Below, one piece after another: positions 1-11,065 of a DNA stretch of 64,000 nt. Position numbers and translations under genes: made by a program. The notes beneath the pieces were generated by a model, which saw nothing but the letters and a program-made list of their open reading frames with translations, made no database searches and was not told the DNA's origin. This DNA comes from Fremontodendron californicum. Its lineage: Eukaryota > Streptophyta > Magnoliopsida > Malvales > Malvaceae. Within the stretch, counting starts at the first letter, position 1. The number at the start of each line of letters is the position of its first letter. Where the stretch lies: positions 14,947,501 through 15,011,500 of the forward strand of contig JAULJL010000015.1 of the NCBI GenBank assembly GCA_030761205.1, in the 5' to 3' direction.

Positions 1-299
1 AACATCAATAACAAATATCGAAACTAGGTTAAAATACTTCAAAGTTTCTTGAAATACAACTCAATACATAGTGCTCAAATTAAATAAAATCAGTTTGCCA
101 AAATCAGACTAAAGTTATACCTGTCACCATGGCAGTAGATGCAAAATCACGGGCTTGTCCTCTATTGCCCATAGTATCTTCTCTGCCCACAGACTGTTGT
201 TCCCTACCCTAGGAACCCTGACCCGTCTGTAATTCTACTAACCCTGCTGGTTGCCCTGGATATGCTGTAGCTGGATGTGGAGCTCGCACTGATGGGGAT

Positions 300-1160
300 A
301 AACCTGGACCTAATGGGCAATCTCTCCTGAAATGCCCTGGCCTGCCACATCTATAACATACACCAGTAGATCTCCTCCTCCAACTACACTTCTCTATCCC
401 TCAACATCCATGATTCTAGGGTTGTTCTAACCCTTAGTCCATATGGCCTTGTTTGCCTAGATGTTTGTCTTTCATATCTCGCTCTCTCCTGTGACCTATC
501 CTCGAATCGCCTTAACCTCTCGTATTCATGAATTCCTGAATCCCTTTCATTTTCTGGTAAAATTTCTCGAAGAAGCTCAACACTAAATTCTGACCACTCG
601 AGGAGAGGGTCATCAATCCATCTTCTGGCTACTAAAGATATATACCATGCATGTGCCCTACCATACAGCTGAAATCTCTCTAATTGTATGGCTCCAGTCG
701 GCGAGCACCCTAAGCCTACACACCGTTGGCCGTACTCTTCTAAAAACCTTCTAGGATCAAAATCGAATTCCACCCCTGCAAAACTAGGTGGTAATGTTCC
801 TCCAAAGTAGGTAAGGTTATATGTTGATAGGGTGTATGTTATTCCAACAACAACTCATTACTAACAACACCTGGTTGAAGGAATTTGGTCGAACAATCGT
901 GGCTGTCATTGTTCTATCACCAGCCCTACCAGGGCATGAATATATTAAAATGTTCTGTTTACCATATCCAATAACTATTCATATGTGTCGTCATCTAATA
1001 CTACTCCAGCAATCCTATCTATTTCCCTAGTAGCAGACCTACTACTATCCTCACTCTGGCCTCTAACATCAAGGCCAATAAAAATATTATCCAGGACCTC
1101 AAGCTCTCGGTCCCCCAGTACGTCTCTATATCTATGAGATCGTGATCGTGACAACATCAT
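300..1160 (-). pseudogene. Decayed Ty3/gypsy gag (capsid and zinc knuckle)
   Basis: The gag frame probably opens at the ATG at 1160, about 200 bases inside the primer site, and is broken by stops in 770-975. The open block 384-773 has the plant gag pattern with FLEEYGQRC, IQLERFQLYGRAHAWYISL and WSEFSVELLREILP, the helical capsid-like retrotransposon gag domain. A CCHC zinc knuckle, CYRCGRPGHFRRDC, lies downstream at 317-358. Gag would package element RNA in cytoplasmic particles; the stops mean this copy cannot make an intact one. The family assignment rests on these motifs only. Confidence 0.75.
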
Positions 1161-1361
1161 ATTTAGAAAATAAATATATTGTCAGTAATTCCACAATATT
1201 CCCGACACAATTTTATATATACTAGCTGGCTTATAGATTAACCGGTGTAACCGCATGTGACGATGGACATCTGTAGGGGCAGTACACTACTTACAGATAC
1301 CCTAAGATAACCTGTAAGCAATGCACTACTACCCTACCCTTTTTGCAGTCACTGACCTCTA

Positions 1362-1379
1362 GACCATGCTCTGATACCA
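1362..1379 (-). other. Primer binding site, initiator-Met tRNA type
   Basis: The minus strand reads TGGTATCAGAGCATGGTC, whose first 12 bases are the usual complement of the plant initiator methionine tRNA 3' end. It begins 4 bases inside the LTR end at 1384, the normal place for the minus-strand DNA primer. It fixes the orientation of the element. Confidence 0.9.
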
Positions 1380-1383
1380 CCTT

Positions 1384-4312
1384 TGTCACACCCCAAATTC
1401 AGGGCATGTGACCGGCTAGAGACAAGGTATGCCCCAGCCTCCGAAGCCTGACTATATTTATTAAACCAAATTAAAGAAAATTTTGGCATAATCTAGCCCT
1501 ACATGGGCGTTTGCCACTCAATCATCAACATTCACAATGTAATAATTCATCAACACATGACATCTCGGTTTGGACGCCTCCGATAGGGAGTAACCGAAAT
1601 GCCCCGCAGCAGACTCAACCTTTATGACATCTTATACACAAACACACATTTTTACTATATCATAACAAAATGAACATCACCATGTCATACCAGGCCTCTA
1701 AGATTGATATACATCATACATCACTTAATTACATCCGCTTATAAATATACAGAACATATTCAACATACAAAAAATACAGAGGACCCATGATACCCTAGTG
1801 ACTGCAAAATGTACCCTACCATCGCCACTGCTTAACACATCTTGGGTCAATTCGCTCACCACAAGTATGTGAGAAGCTAGCTATCCGGAATATGAGAAGA
1901 GCTAGGTCTATTAGAATCTGAAAAAAAAATTGAAAATAAACAAAGTGAGTCGAAAAACTCAGTGAGCATAAGGTAACTAGGAAGAGTACTTGGAAATTTC
2001 ATGCTTCCTTTCTTAACCATTAAAGCATAAACATGACATATCAAGTACGACTAATTAACCGAAAAGTAATATTTAAATATTGTTCCGGGACTTATAAAAA
2101 TTATTTGTCCCATATGAAATCTTCTATACTGAGTGTTGAATATAAATAAGCCATTGGCTAGCTTAACTTGATAGCCAAAAATATTTAACAATCGATTTTA
2201 CGTGTATACCTCCACAATTATTAATGAAGAAATTTCTCATGTCCATATCATCAAAACATCCCGGACTTATACCAGTCCGTAATATTTGTCATCCTAGACT
2301 ATCTTGTCCATATCATCCCGGACTCATTTTGCCCGTACAACAATAGCATCCCGGACTTCACCTTGTCCGTACAATATTAGCATCCCGGACATCACCCTGT
2401 CCGTACAATAATAGCATCCCGGACTTCACCTTGTCCGTACAATATTAGCATCCCGGACATCACCCTGTCCGTACAATAATAGTACCCCGGACATCACCCT
2501 GTCCGTATAATAATAGCATCCCGGACATCACCCTGTCCGTACAATATTAGTACCCCGGACATCACCCTGTCCGTATAATAATAGCATCCCGGACATCACC
2601 CTGTCCGTACAATATTAGTACCCCGGACATCACCCTGTCCGTATAATAATAGCATCCCAGACTTCACCTTGTCCGTACAATAATAGCATTCCGGACATCA
2701 TCTTGTCCTTACAACAATAACATCCCGGACATCATACTGTCCGTATATTAATAGTATCCCAGACATCACACTGTCTGTATAATAATATCAACATGATATA
2801 TTAACTCTCTTATATCGTGGAGTAATATATATATATATTGTACTAGGAAACAATCTCTACACTAATATATTTCTACTTATGTTTCTCAAAGCATTACAAA
2901 TAGCTAACATTCATTATTATTCAACTCCACATCACTTACCTCATGTAACCATACTAATACCACACTTACGCCTTTGATCCGCGTAAGGTTCGAAACTCAC
3001 CATTTTCGTGATTCGAGCAATCTTTCGTGTTTCAATATCCATATCAATCAACAATGCATATAAGGCAATAACTACCTCCTAGATTAACCTAAATACTCAC
3101 AGTGTTATTTCGAGTATTAAAGCGGCACTTTCATGACTTTGTCGCGATCCCAGGTGAACTCCACGATACGGGTACCTTTGGGTTTGTGAAATCTTTGAAG
3201 ATTTTGGTGATATGCCTAGTAAACGGAAGAGAGAGAAAGCTTGGAAGCAAGCTTCCATGGCTTCCTTTCTTTCTTTCACTCTTTTCTGGTTCCTCCCGTG
3301 AAAATTGGGGGAGGAGAAGTCTGATTTTCAGACTTAACAAGTGGGCTATGGTCAAATGACCATTTTGCCCCTATTTTGTCTTTTAGTGCCTTAATAGGCC
3401 AACATGAAATTTTAACGTTCGGAAGCCCCTTTTTCACTTTTCTTGACACGGATATGTTCCAAATATGATAATATACTGATCTACATGTTCGGATAATTTT
3501 TTTGATATCCCGAAACCCAAATCCGGGCCTCGGAGCGCCAACGGGTCAATATTTTGACTTTTTCGGTTTTAGCTCCGATTTTTGTTCTGATTTCACCAGT
3601 AGCTTTCTAACATCATTTTATGTCTATATTAATCTATTGATCCATTTAAAACCTTTTTCGGACCTTCCCGCGGTTAGTTTTCGGTTTTCATTCCTTTAGG
3701 TTACTTAAGGACTAATCCGATTTCAACTCCGTTTTTTTTTACTTTTCTTGTCATATTCATAATCCTCATATGTTATAACATATGTCCATGTGTTCGATTA
3801 GTTTCAAAAAAATCCGAACCATATTTTTACGGCAATTTACGTCAAATTCACTAAATGACGAATTAGACGATTTTAGCTATCGGATTTTATTTTAATGTCC
3901 AATTTTTGATCTAGACATCATATTATGATCCTATAGGATCACTTAGTCCATTGGTACCATTTACGGACTAAAAACAAAAATTTTGGTAAGATTACCAAAA
4001 TACCCCTGTTCACATTTTACCGATTTTTCTGTCGATTCATGTTCTAATACTCCCAAATAATGTTATATCACATATCAACACGATGTGAAGTTAACTTATC
4101 ACATTTCAAAGACTTTCTCCTATCCCGACTTTTAGTCAATTTGGGGTTAAATCACTTAATAACTCGATTAAACCCCCAACTCTACAATTTATCATACAAC
4201 ATGTATACCACATGGTAGCCCATCCTTTTTGTAGGCATTTCAAAGTTTAACCTCGAGCCATCCGCATGTTATAATTGTCTCGAATTGATCTCGTACTTAC
4301 GAGAGTCTTACA
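1384..4312 (-). repeat. Long terminal repeat (2929 bp)
   Basis: On the minus strand the LTR starts TGTAAGACTCTCGTAAGTAC and ends GGGGTGTGACA, so it has TG/CA ends, and the primer site follows at once. It contains a 34-bp tandem array (2255-2795). Short open frames within it, such as 3102-3359 on both strands, look like chance. No TATA box could be picked with confidence. Confidence 0.85.
2255..2795. repeat. 34-bp tandem array of hairpin-forming units inside the LTR
   Basis: About fourteen units of the form CATCCCGGAC-(A/T)TCACC(C/T)TG-TCCGTACAATA follow head to tail. Each carries CGGAC and GTCCG about 8 bases apart, so each can fold as a small stem-loop. The edges decay into diverged units. 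Alternating unit variants (CACCCTG and CACCTTG) suggest growth by duplication of dimers. Confidence 0.9.
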
Positions 4313-6648
4313 TTCTGTTTCCACTGATTCTTTACACAGAGGGCATTTAGTAAGATCTTCTATTATAATTTTACATTTAAAAAAATACATAGAAACAGGC
4401 AACCTATTTCTAAAGAGATAAGAAAATTTCCACCTTAGGAGGAATTAAACCATGCTATTTAAAAGTGTCAACAGTACCTTCATCTGAGGCATTTCCTTCA
4501 ATTGCTTTTCTAAACAACTTCGTTTTGTAAAGACCATCTAGAGCCGGTTTCCAAATCAACCTGTCTTGTCTATTAGCGTCCAACTGTTATTAATTGAGCC
4601 AAGTAAAAGTTCCCATTGTGTAATTTCCTAATCAAATGACTCTTCGTAGTTTAATCCTCCATCTCCAAATTTCTCCGTCCCACCACCCGAATTTATTGAT
4701 TACTTCGTTCTTAACCAAGGACAGAGCATATATTCTCGGATACTTATCTTTTAAAAGCTCACCATTTAACCATCTGTCCTCCCAAATTAGAATTGAGTCA
4801 TCATTCTCGTGCAATAGGCCTATATTATTAGTGAAAACACTTTGATATTTTCCCCCTCTCTAATTGGGTCAATGATTCTTTTCCACATAGTGGAAGTATT
4901 GATCTGAGTCTCGTAACTTGGAATGAGTTGACTAACTTCCATTATGTATTTAGAACATATCATCCTTTTCCAATTACTCTCATGTTCCTCCACAAATCTA
5001 AAAATCCATTTGTTGAGTAAGGCCCTGTTTTATACTTCAATCGATATTATACCCAAACCTCCACTTTTAACACTGCGACAAACTGTTGGCCAACTTACTA
5101 AATGGAACTTATGCATGTCCTTATTCCCGTCCCAGAAAAAATCTCTCTGTATCTGCTCAATCCTTTTAACAACAGCTACTATGGCTTTAAACAAAGATAG
5201 AAGATACAAAGGCATGCTCGCCATTACCGACTTAATCAAAGTTAATCTACCACCAGAGGATAAATATCTTTTCTTCCAATGCCATAGTCTTGTCTCAATT
5301 TTTTTTATCACTGGCTCCCACATAGAAGTGTTTCTGTTATCAATCCCTAATAGTAATCTAAGATATTTCAAAGGCCAATCCAAAATTCGACATGCCAACA
5401 AATCTCCCCACTCTTTTAAGTCCCCCATTTTAACATTGATCCCCGCCATGCAACTTTTTTAAAAAATTTTTGAAAGGCCCGACATTAACTCAAAACACCG
5501 AAGGGTGCATTTTACATTTCTCAGCGAAGAACCAACTGTCTCACAAAAAATCATCGTATCATCAGAAAATTGTAGGTGGGTGATTTCAATGCCTTGACTA
5601 CCAATCACTGGCCCTCTGAACAAAATCAAATCATTTGCTTTACACAGAAGCACACTGAGGCTCTCAGCTACCATATTAAAAATAAAAGGAGATAAAGGGC
5701 ATCCTTGTCTTAGACCTCTCTTCATATCAAACTGAGCCATAGGAGAACAGTTTACTAGAACAGAAAAAGCCACCGAATGAATGCAACCTTTCATCCAATG
5801 TCTCCACCTGTCACCAAACCCCATCCTGCCCATAATAGAATCTAAGAAATCCCATTGCACACAATCATAGGCTTTAGCAAAGTCTAACTGTAAGACACAT
5901 ACTCTTTGTTTCTCTTTTTAGACCCAGTCAACTATTTCATTTGCTATTAGCACCCTATCAAGAATCTGGCATCCATCAATAAAAGCAGACTATGATTGCC
6001 CAATAACTTCTTCCATGACTTGTCTCAATCTGTTGGCCAGAATTTTTGCTACTATTTTATACATATAGCTGACACAATTGATGGAAATTGTACCTTAGGA
6101 ATTAAAGCAATGAAAGATGCCTTGACACATCTAGCCATCACTCTAGTCCTCCAAAACTCAAAAACAAAATTGAGAATGTCTCCCTTAAGTAATTCCCATT
6201 TCTGTTTGATGAACCCCATGTTAAAACCATTTGGGCCTAGTGCCTTCGAACTGCTGTAATCTTGCACTGCCATCTACACTTATTCCTCTGTCACATCATT
6301 CTCTAAAAACCATTTATTCTCAGGAGATAACATTTTGAACTCACAACCTGGAATTGTTATTTGCAAATCTGTATGATTAGAACTAAAGTGACTAGAAAAA
6401 TTATCAAAAACAACTTGTCGAAGATCATTTGGCTCAGAAACCAAACGGCCATTGTGCATCAGTTTCTCCACATTGTTGTGCCTCTTCCTTATTCTTGCAG
6501 TTGCATGAAAAAATTTGGTTTCTTTATCCCCACATGGAACCAATTCAACCTCGATTTCTGTTTCCACTATATCTCTTCCATCCTGAATAAACTCCATAAT
6601 TTGGAGTTAAAAATAATCTTGTTGTCCTTGTCGGTCTCTGTCACCACT
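4313..6648 (-). pseudogene. LINE, reverse transcriptase half (split by insertion)
   Basis: This is the 3' half of a plant LINE ORF2, read from 6648 down. The order is: linker between endonuclease and RT (6280-6597, DKETKFFHATARIRKRHN), RT start (KALGPNGFN and ALIPK near 6140-6250), RT core (5459-5860, with GLRQGCPLSPFIFNMVAE and the catalytic FSDD), RT thumb region (5030-5449), and a C-terminal part beginning WEDRWLNG (4632-4814) that normally leads into the zf-RVT zinc region. Several stops and frameshifts separate these blocks, so it is dead. The 3' tail is not clear and stops where the LTR at 4312 begins. The matching 5' half lies at 14442-16213, beyond the LTR retrotransposon. Confidence 0.9.
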
Positions 6649-8147
6649 TGATAACTCGTATAATTATATAGTTTTTAGTTATGTTTTATTATTGTTTTGT
6701 GTCAAATACGAGTTATTATTGTTTAGTCTAATTGTGTTTATGATCTTTTATATTTTTATGTAATTTGGTGTTTTTCACAAGTTTCTTTGAGTGATTTCAG
6801 ATTACTAGAATTAAGGGCAAATCAAGTTCAGTTCCAGTTCCGACACCGTTTGCCATATCAGCTATATCTCGAGTTTCACTGAAGCAATAAGGCTAAAATT
6901 TGTAGCCATGCAAAGCTAAGAGGTATATCTATCTTTTTCATGTTTTACACTTCTTGAAACGGAGTCGTTTTCCCTAGAGAAATTGACCATCAAGTTGGCT
7001 GATGTGCAATGACGTCTGTGCTGACCTGTTTTCGTATTTTGCCCATATCTTCTTATCCACATCAGAAAATACGCTGATTTCAACGGCTATAGATCCGTAA
7101 CTGATAGGGGTATATTTTTCTAGAAGACCATTTTATCAGATCGAGCCTCCAACATTGACAAAATCAACCATCAAGCTGGCTGATCAGAATTGTCATACAA
7201 TATGACGAAAATTGTTAGAAAAATGCACCCACCTATTATACCTACCTTTGAAATTTGTAAAGCTTGTCTCTTGTCATTTAGCCCTACAAAATGTGTATAA
7301 ATAGAGGGCCTTGGATGAGTATTGGGATACATTGGTACATTGGTAGGATATTAGCAATTGTAATAAAATTCTCTAAGTTTTCTTCTTCTTTCCTTTCTCT
7401 AGTTTTCTTTTTCTTTATTTACTTATGCTTCTTACATTTCTTTTCATTTTATTCATATCTAGTATGTATTGCTAATCATATTGTTGAGGTGATGAGGTGA
7501 AGCTTTTGGTAAATGCTAAGGTTAGTCTCTTAAACATGAGCTAAAATGAATCATCATTTATAAACACTAGTATAGATAATATTTTCTTTTGGTTTAAAAT
7601 CATACTTGCAAAGTAGAGATCTTGATTCATTATTGACAATGAAAATGGCACAGTAAATGCTTGGTTTCATAACCTTGATTTGTTGTAGACATATACCTTG
7701 GCATAAGGAATGCTTGGACTCTTTTTATGAGTTTTGAGGACACCAAATGAACATAATATCATATGTTATGGACGTTGGACAATTTGGACTGAATTGCTAA
7801 ACCTTCCGATTGGAACCTCCTTTATGTGTGGATTTCAATTGTGTAATAAAACAAGATTAATCTTAGCATAACACCAAGAGTGGATTCTCTAACCTCAACA
7901 TCTTTACTTATTGTTTTTTATCTTGTTAATTTCTTTTATGTTATTTTGTTTATTTTGTTCTCTAGTATCTTGTTTATCTTGTTTTGTTGTTGATTCCCTA
8001 ATATCTTGTTTACTTTCTTTTTCTTATATATTTATAAACTTATACTTACTAATACGCTTCCCTGTGGTTCGACCTCGGACACCCGAGAATTTATTACTTG
8101 AACATAACCTGCACTTGGGTTTACAACTCTTAATTGAGTCTCCATCA
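6649..8147 (+). repeat. 5' LTR of copy 1
   Basis: Starts TGATAACTCGTATAATTATA and ends GAGTCTCCATCA. It holds a TATA box at 7296 and an AATAAA-like signal near 7360. Stretches of open frame in it (7291-7500, 7911-8198) are shared by all four LTR copies but are hydrophobic, low-complexity translations of T-rich DNA, not genes. Confidence 0.95.
7296..7304 (+). promoter_or_regulatory. LTR TATA box, copy 1 5' LTR
   Basis: TATAAATAG followed by AGGGCC, about 650 bases into the LTR. The same site recurs in the other three LTRs, at 13585-13593 (plus) and at 50995-51003 and 58182-58190 (minus). It is the likely promoter that sets the U3/R border, with RNA starts expected about 30 bases downstream. 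Confidence 0.75.
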
Positions 8148-8153
8148 AGTTTT

Positions 8154-8171
8154 TGGCGCCGTTGCCGGGGA
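8154..8171 (+). other. Primer binding site, tRNA-Asp type
   Basis: TGGCGCCGTTGCCGGGGA begins 6 bases after the LTR. It is the complement of the tRNA-Asp 3' end used by Athila/Tat-group elements and supports that lineage. The leader to 8326 has two copies of the motif GTTATACCGCCTAAT. Confidence 0.85.
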
Positions 8172-8326
8172 GGCAATACTAAGTATATAAGTTTATAAGT
8201 ATATTTATTTTCATTGGCTGGTTATACCGCCTAATTTTCTATATATTTATATTTATATTGTATATTAACTTTGTTTTATTTTTATTGGCTCGTTATACCG
8301 CCTAATCTGTATATTAACTTTGTTTT

Positions 8327-11065
8327 ATGCTTGTTTGGCGACGTGATTTTAGATCTCGTCGTTTAGTTAGATTTTATTGTGAAACTTTTTCAGGTAATCT
8401 TTCTAATACAACTCCTACCATGGCTGACAATGAAAGTGTTCATGCTGAAGATGAGAACAGACAAGTACGCACCATGCGTGACTACTTGCAACCAACTCGA
8501 AGCTCATCACCCTCTTGTTTTATTTTTCCTCTCAATGCAAACAACTTTCGTTTTAAACCAGGTATGATAGCTTTGCTTCCAAATTTCCATGGGTTAGAAT
8601 CGGAAAGTGCTTACTCGTTTCTAAAAGACTTCGAAGATGTATGTGTCACCTTTAATGACCAACAATGTACAAATGAAATTGTCAAGCTAAAATTATTTCC
8701 TTTTTCTTTAAAAGATAAAGCAAAAATTTGGCTTCATAATTTAAAACCAAGGTCAATTGGCACATGGCAAGAATTACAAACTGAGTTTCTAAAGAAATTT
8801 TTCCCAGCACATAAAACTACTGCTTTGAAAAGACAGATTCAAAATTTCAATCAAAATCAAAATGAAGCATTTTTTCAGTGCTGGGAGCGTTTTAAAGATT
8901 TGTTAAGTTCTTGTCCACATCATGGTTTTGAAAAATGGCATCTTATTAGTTTCTTTTATGAAAGTTTAACTCCCGAAACTAAACAATTTGTTGAAACAAT
9001 GTGTAACGGTGAGTTTCTAGAAAAAGAACCTGAAGAAGCCTTTGACTACCTAGACCATTTGGCAGATAACTCTCAAGCCTGGCACACAGATAATTCCTCT
9101 GAAAGTTCCAATAGATCTAATCTTGTTTCTAACAGAGGTAAATATCATTTTAGTCAAGAAGATGAGATAAAAGCTAAAGTAGCTAATTTGGCTAGAAAGA
9201 TTGAAGCCATGGAACTTAGAGAAGTAAAAGAAGTCAAAACGGTTAAAAATGAAGAAAGTTGTGGAATTTGTGAAATCATGGGACACCCCACTTCTGAATG
9301 TCCAAACATTCCCATTCTTAAAGAAGCGTTGCATGATCAAGTAAATTCCATAAACACATTTAAAAAGCCTTTTCCTTCTCCTTACTCTGAAACGTATAAC
9401 CCTGAATGGAGGAATCATCCCAACTTCAGTTGGCGGAATAATAATCATGTTCAGGTACCACAATCTCAAAAGCCGGGCAACACTTTTTCCTATCAACCTT
9501 CACGTGTACAAACCTTGGAAGAGACATTGCAAGCATTCATGCAAACACAAGCAAATGTGTATAACCAAACTTCACAGGACATCAATGAGATCAGAAACAC
9601 CTTGTCCACATTGACAGCTTCATTATGCACTCAAGAAAAAGGTAAGTTTCCTGCTCAACCTCAGCCTAACCCTTCTACTCAATGTTTTGTTTCTTGCTCC
9701 AATGAAACTCAACAGGAAAATGCCAGTTCTATCACAACTCTTCGAAGTGGAAAGGCAATTGACAAAAACATTCCATCAAAAGACCAAGATCCTCCTTCCC
9801 CTCCGAAAAGTAATGGTAAGGATGATGGTAAGTCTGAACTTCTTGAAAATTTGGACAAAGAAAAATGTATGCATCCTACTCATTTTCCTCAAAGGTTGCA
9901 AACAATAAAGAATTTGAATCAAAATGCAGAAATTTATGAACTTTTCAAACAAGTTAAGATTAACATTCCTTTATTGGATGCAATCAAACAAGTTCCATCT
10001 TATGCTAAATTTTTGAAGGACATGTGTACAGTTAAAAGGAAACATAATGTACAAAAGAAAGCATTTCTGACGGAAAGTGTGAGTTCAATCATTCAGCACC
10101 TTACTCCACCAAAATTCAAAGATCCTGGATACCCAACAATCTCATGCATCATTGGAAACACTAGAATAGAACGTGCATTGCTTGATCTTGGTGCTAGTGT
10201 TAATCTTTTGCCTTTTTCTGTTTATCAACAGTTAGGTTTAGGTGAACTCAAGGAAACACCTGTTACACTTCAACTAGCTGATCGTTCTGTAAAAATTCCT
10301 CGAGGGATAGTTGAAGATGTTTTGGTTCAAATTGATAATTTTTACTTCCCTGTTGATTTTATTGTTTTGGACACACATCCTGTTTCAAATCCAAATGTTC
10401 AAATTCCTGTTATATTAGGCCGTCCATTTCTTGCAACTTCTAATGCTCTGATAAATTGCAGGAATGGTATGTTGAACATTTCTTTTGGAAATATGACTTT
10501 AGAATTAAATGTGTTCAACACTTGCAAGCAACCTGGTGATGATTCAGAAGTACATGAAGTGGATTTCATTGAAGAACTTGTTCATGAACATCTCACCACT
10601 ACCACATTCCATGATCCTTTAGAAGCTTATTTAATTGAATGTGAGTTTGATAATGCTTCAGAAATTTCACACACTGATTCTTTGTTAAATTCTTTTCAGG
10701 ATAAGCATTGTTGGAAACAAAAACTTGAGGAACTCAGAAATGATGCATATGAGAATTCTAAAATTCATAAAGAAAGAACTAAAACCTTTCATGACAAGTT
10801 AATTTCAAGAAAAACATTTGATGTTGGGCAAAAAGTTCTACTTTATAATTCTAGACTTCACATATTTCCTGGTAAGTTGAGATCAAGATGGACTGGCCCA
10901 TTTGTGGTTAAGCATGTGTATCATTATGGAGCAGTTGACATTGAGAATCCTAAAAATGGTAACGTATTCAAGGTAAATGGACAAAGACTCAAACTCTTTT
11001 TGGAAAATCATGTTACTCAAGAAGAGGTTGTTTTTCTTTCTGATTCTTGTTTTGAAAATAACTAG
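8327..11065 (+). CDS. Gag-protease-integrase-tail fusion protein (912 aa) of copy 1
   Basis: One open frame. Residues about 70-250 are the gag capsid-like domain (LFPFSLKDKAKIWLHNL, WQELQTEFLKKFFP, CWERFKDLLSSCPHHG), and the zinc knuckle CGICEIMGHPTSEC follows near 315-330. The aspartic protease near 620-740 has active site LLDLGASVNLLPF and a later VILGRPFLATSNA; DLGA in place of DTGA is usual in this plant group. Near residue 790 (about 10700) the frame passes straight into EELRNDAYENSKIHKERTK and FPGKLRSRWTGPFVVKHVYH, the C-terminal tail of integrase. Reverse transcriptase, RNase H and the zinc and catalytic parts of integrase are absent. Translation may start at 8327 or at the ATG at 8420 (MADNESVH), where gag similarity begins. 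It should form particles and mature gag, but cannot copy or integrate itself. Confidence 0.9.
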   Translation: MLVWRRDFRSRRLVRFYCETFSGNLSNTTPTMADNESVHAEDENRQVRTMRDYLQPTRSSSPSCFIFPLNANNFRFKPGMIALLPNFHGLESESAYSFLKDFEDVCVTFNDQQCTNEIVKLKLFPFSLKDKAKIWLHNLKPRSIGTWQELQTEFLKKFFPAHKTTALKRQIQNFNQNQNEAFFQCWERFKDLLSSCPHHGFEKWHLISFFYESLTPETKQFVETMCNGEFLEKEPEEAFDYLDHLADNSQAWHTDNSSESSNRSNLVSNRGKYHFSQEDEIKAKVANLARKIEAMELREVKEVKTVKNEESCGICEIMGHPTSECPNIPILKEALHDQVNSINTFKKPFPSPYSETYNPEWRNHPNFSWRNNNHVQVPQSQKPGNTFSYQPSRVQTLEETLQAFMQTQANVYNQTSQDINEIRNTLSTLTASLCTQEKGKFPAQPQPNPSTQCFVSCSNETQQENASSITTLRSGKAIDKNIPSKDQDPPSPPKSNGKDDGKSELLENLDKEKCMHPTHFPQRLQTIKNLNQNAEIYELFKQVKINIPLLDAIKQVPSYAKFLKDMCTVKRKHNVQKKAFLTESVSSIIQHLTPPKFKDPGYPTISCIIGNTRIERALLDLGASVNLLPFSVYQQLGLGELKETPVTLQLADRSVKIPRGIVEDVLVQIDNFYFPVDFIVLDTHPVSNPNVQIPVILGRPFLATSNALINCRNGMLNISFGNMTLELNVFNTCKQPGDDSEVHEVDFIEELVHEHLTTTTFHDPLEAYLIECEFDNASEISHTDSLLNSFQDKHCWKQKLEELRNDAYENSKIHKERTKTFHDKLISRKTFDVGQKVLLYNSRLHIFPGKLRSRWTGPFVVKHVYHYGAVDIENPKNGNVFKVNGQRLKLFLENHVTQEEVVFLSDSCFENN

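Larger units (their letters stand above)
1..4312 (-). mobile_element. Ty3/gypsy LTR retrotransposon, 5' part (LTR, primer site, gag)
   Basis: Read on the minus strand, this is the start of a Ty3/gypsy element that runs off the left window edge: a 2.9-kb LTR (1384-4312), a 4-base spacer, an initiator-Met tRNA primer site and a decayed gag. The LTR ends in TG/CA. The pol genes and second LTR lie outside the window, so I cannot compare LTRs or give both target duplications; the outer flank at 4313 reads TTCTG. A Met primer site and an LTR of several kilobases would suit the Del/Tekay chromovirus group, but no integrase chromodomain is visible, so the lineage is a guess. Its outer end abuts the 3' part of a LINE, which suggests it inserted into that LINE. 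Confidence 0.85.

Noticed and set aside
2255..2795. Regular 34-bp repeats resembling a CRISPR array
   Set aside because: The units are contiguous with no unique spacers, lie in a plant LTR, and vary like ordinary minisatellites.
3097..3359. Overlapping open frames on both strands
   Set aside because: Overlap on opposite strands in the LTR, no domain, no start context; chance frames.
7291..8198. Open frames with strings of Phe, Leu and Ser (also at 13580-14457, 50139-50429, 57293-57616), looking like small membrane proteins
   Set aside because: They lie within LTRs and are translations of T-rich noncoding DNA. Their conservation follows from LTR identity.
9050..9496. 148-aa minus-strand frame, also at 55996-56442
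   Set aside because: Antisense shadow of the gag frame; both copies show it because gag is conserved.
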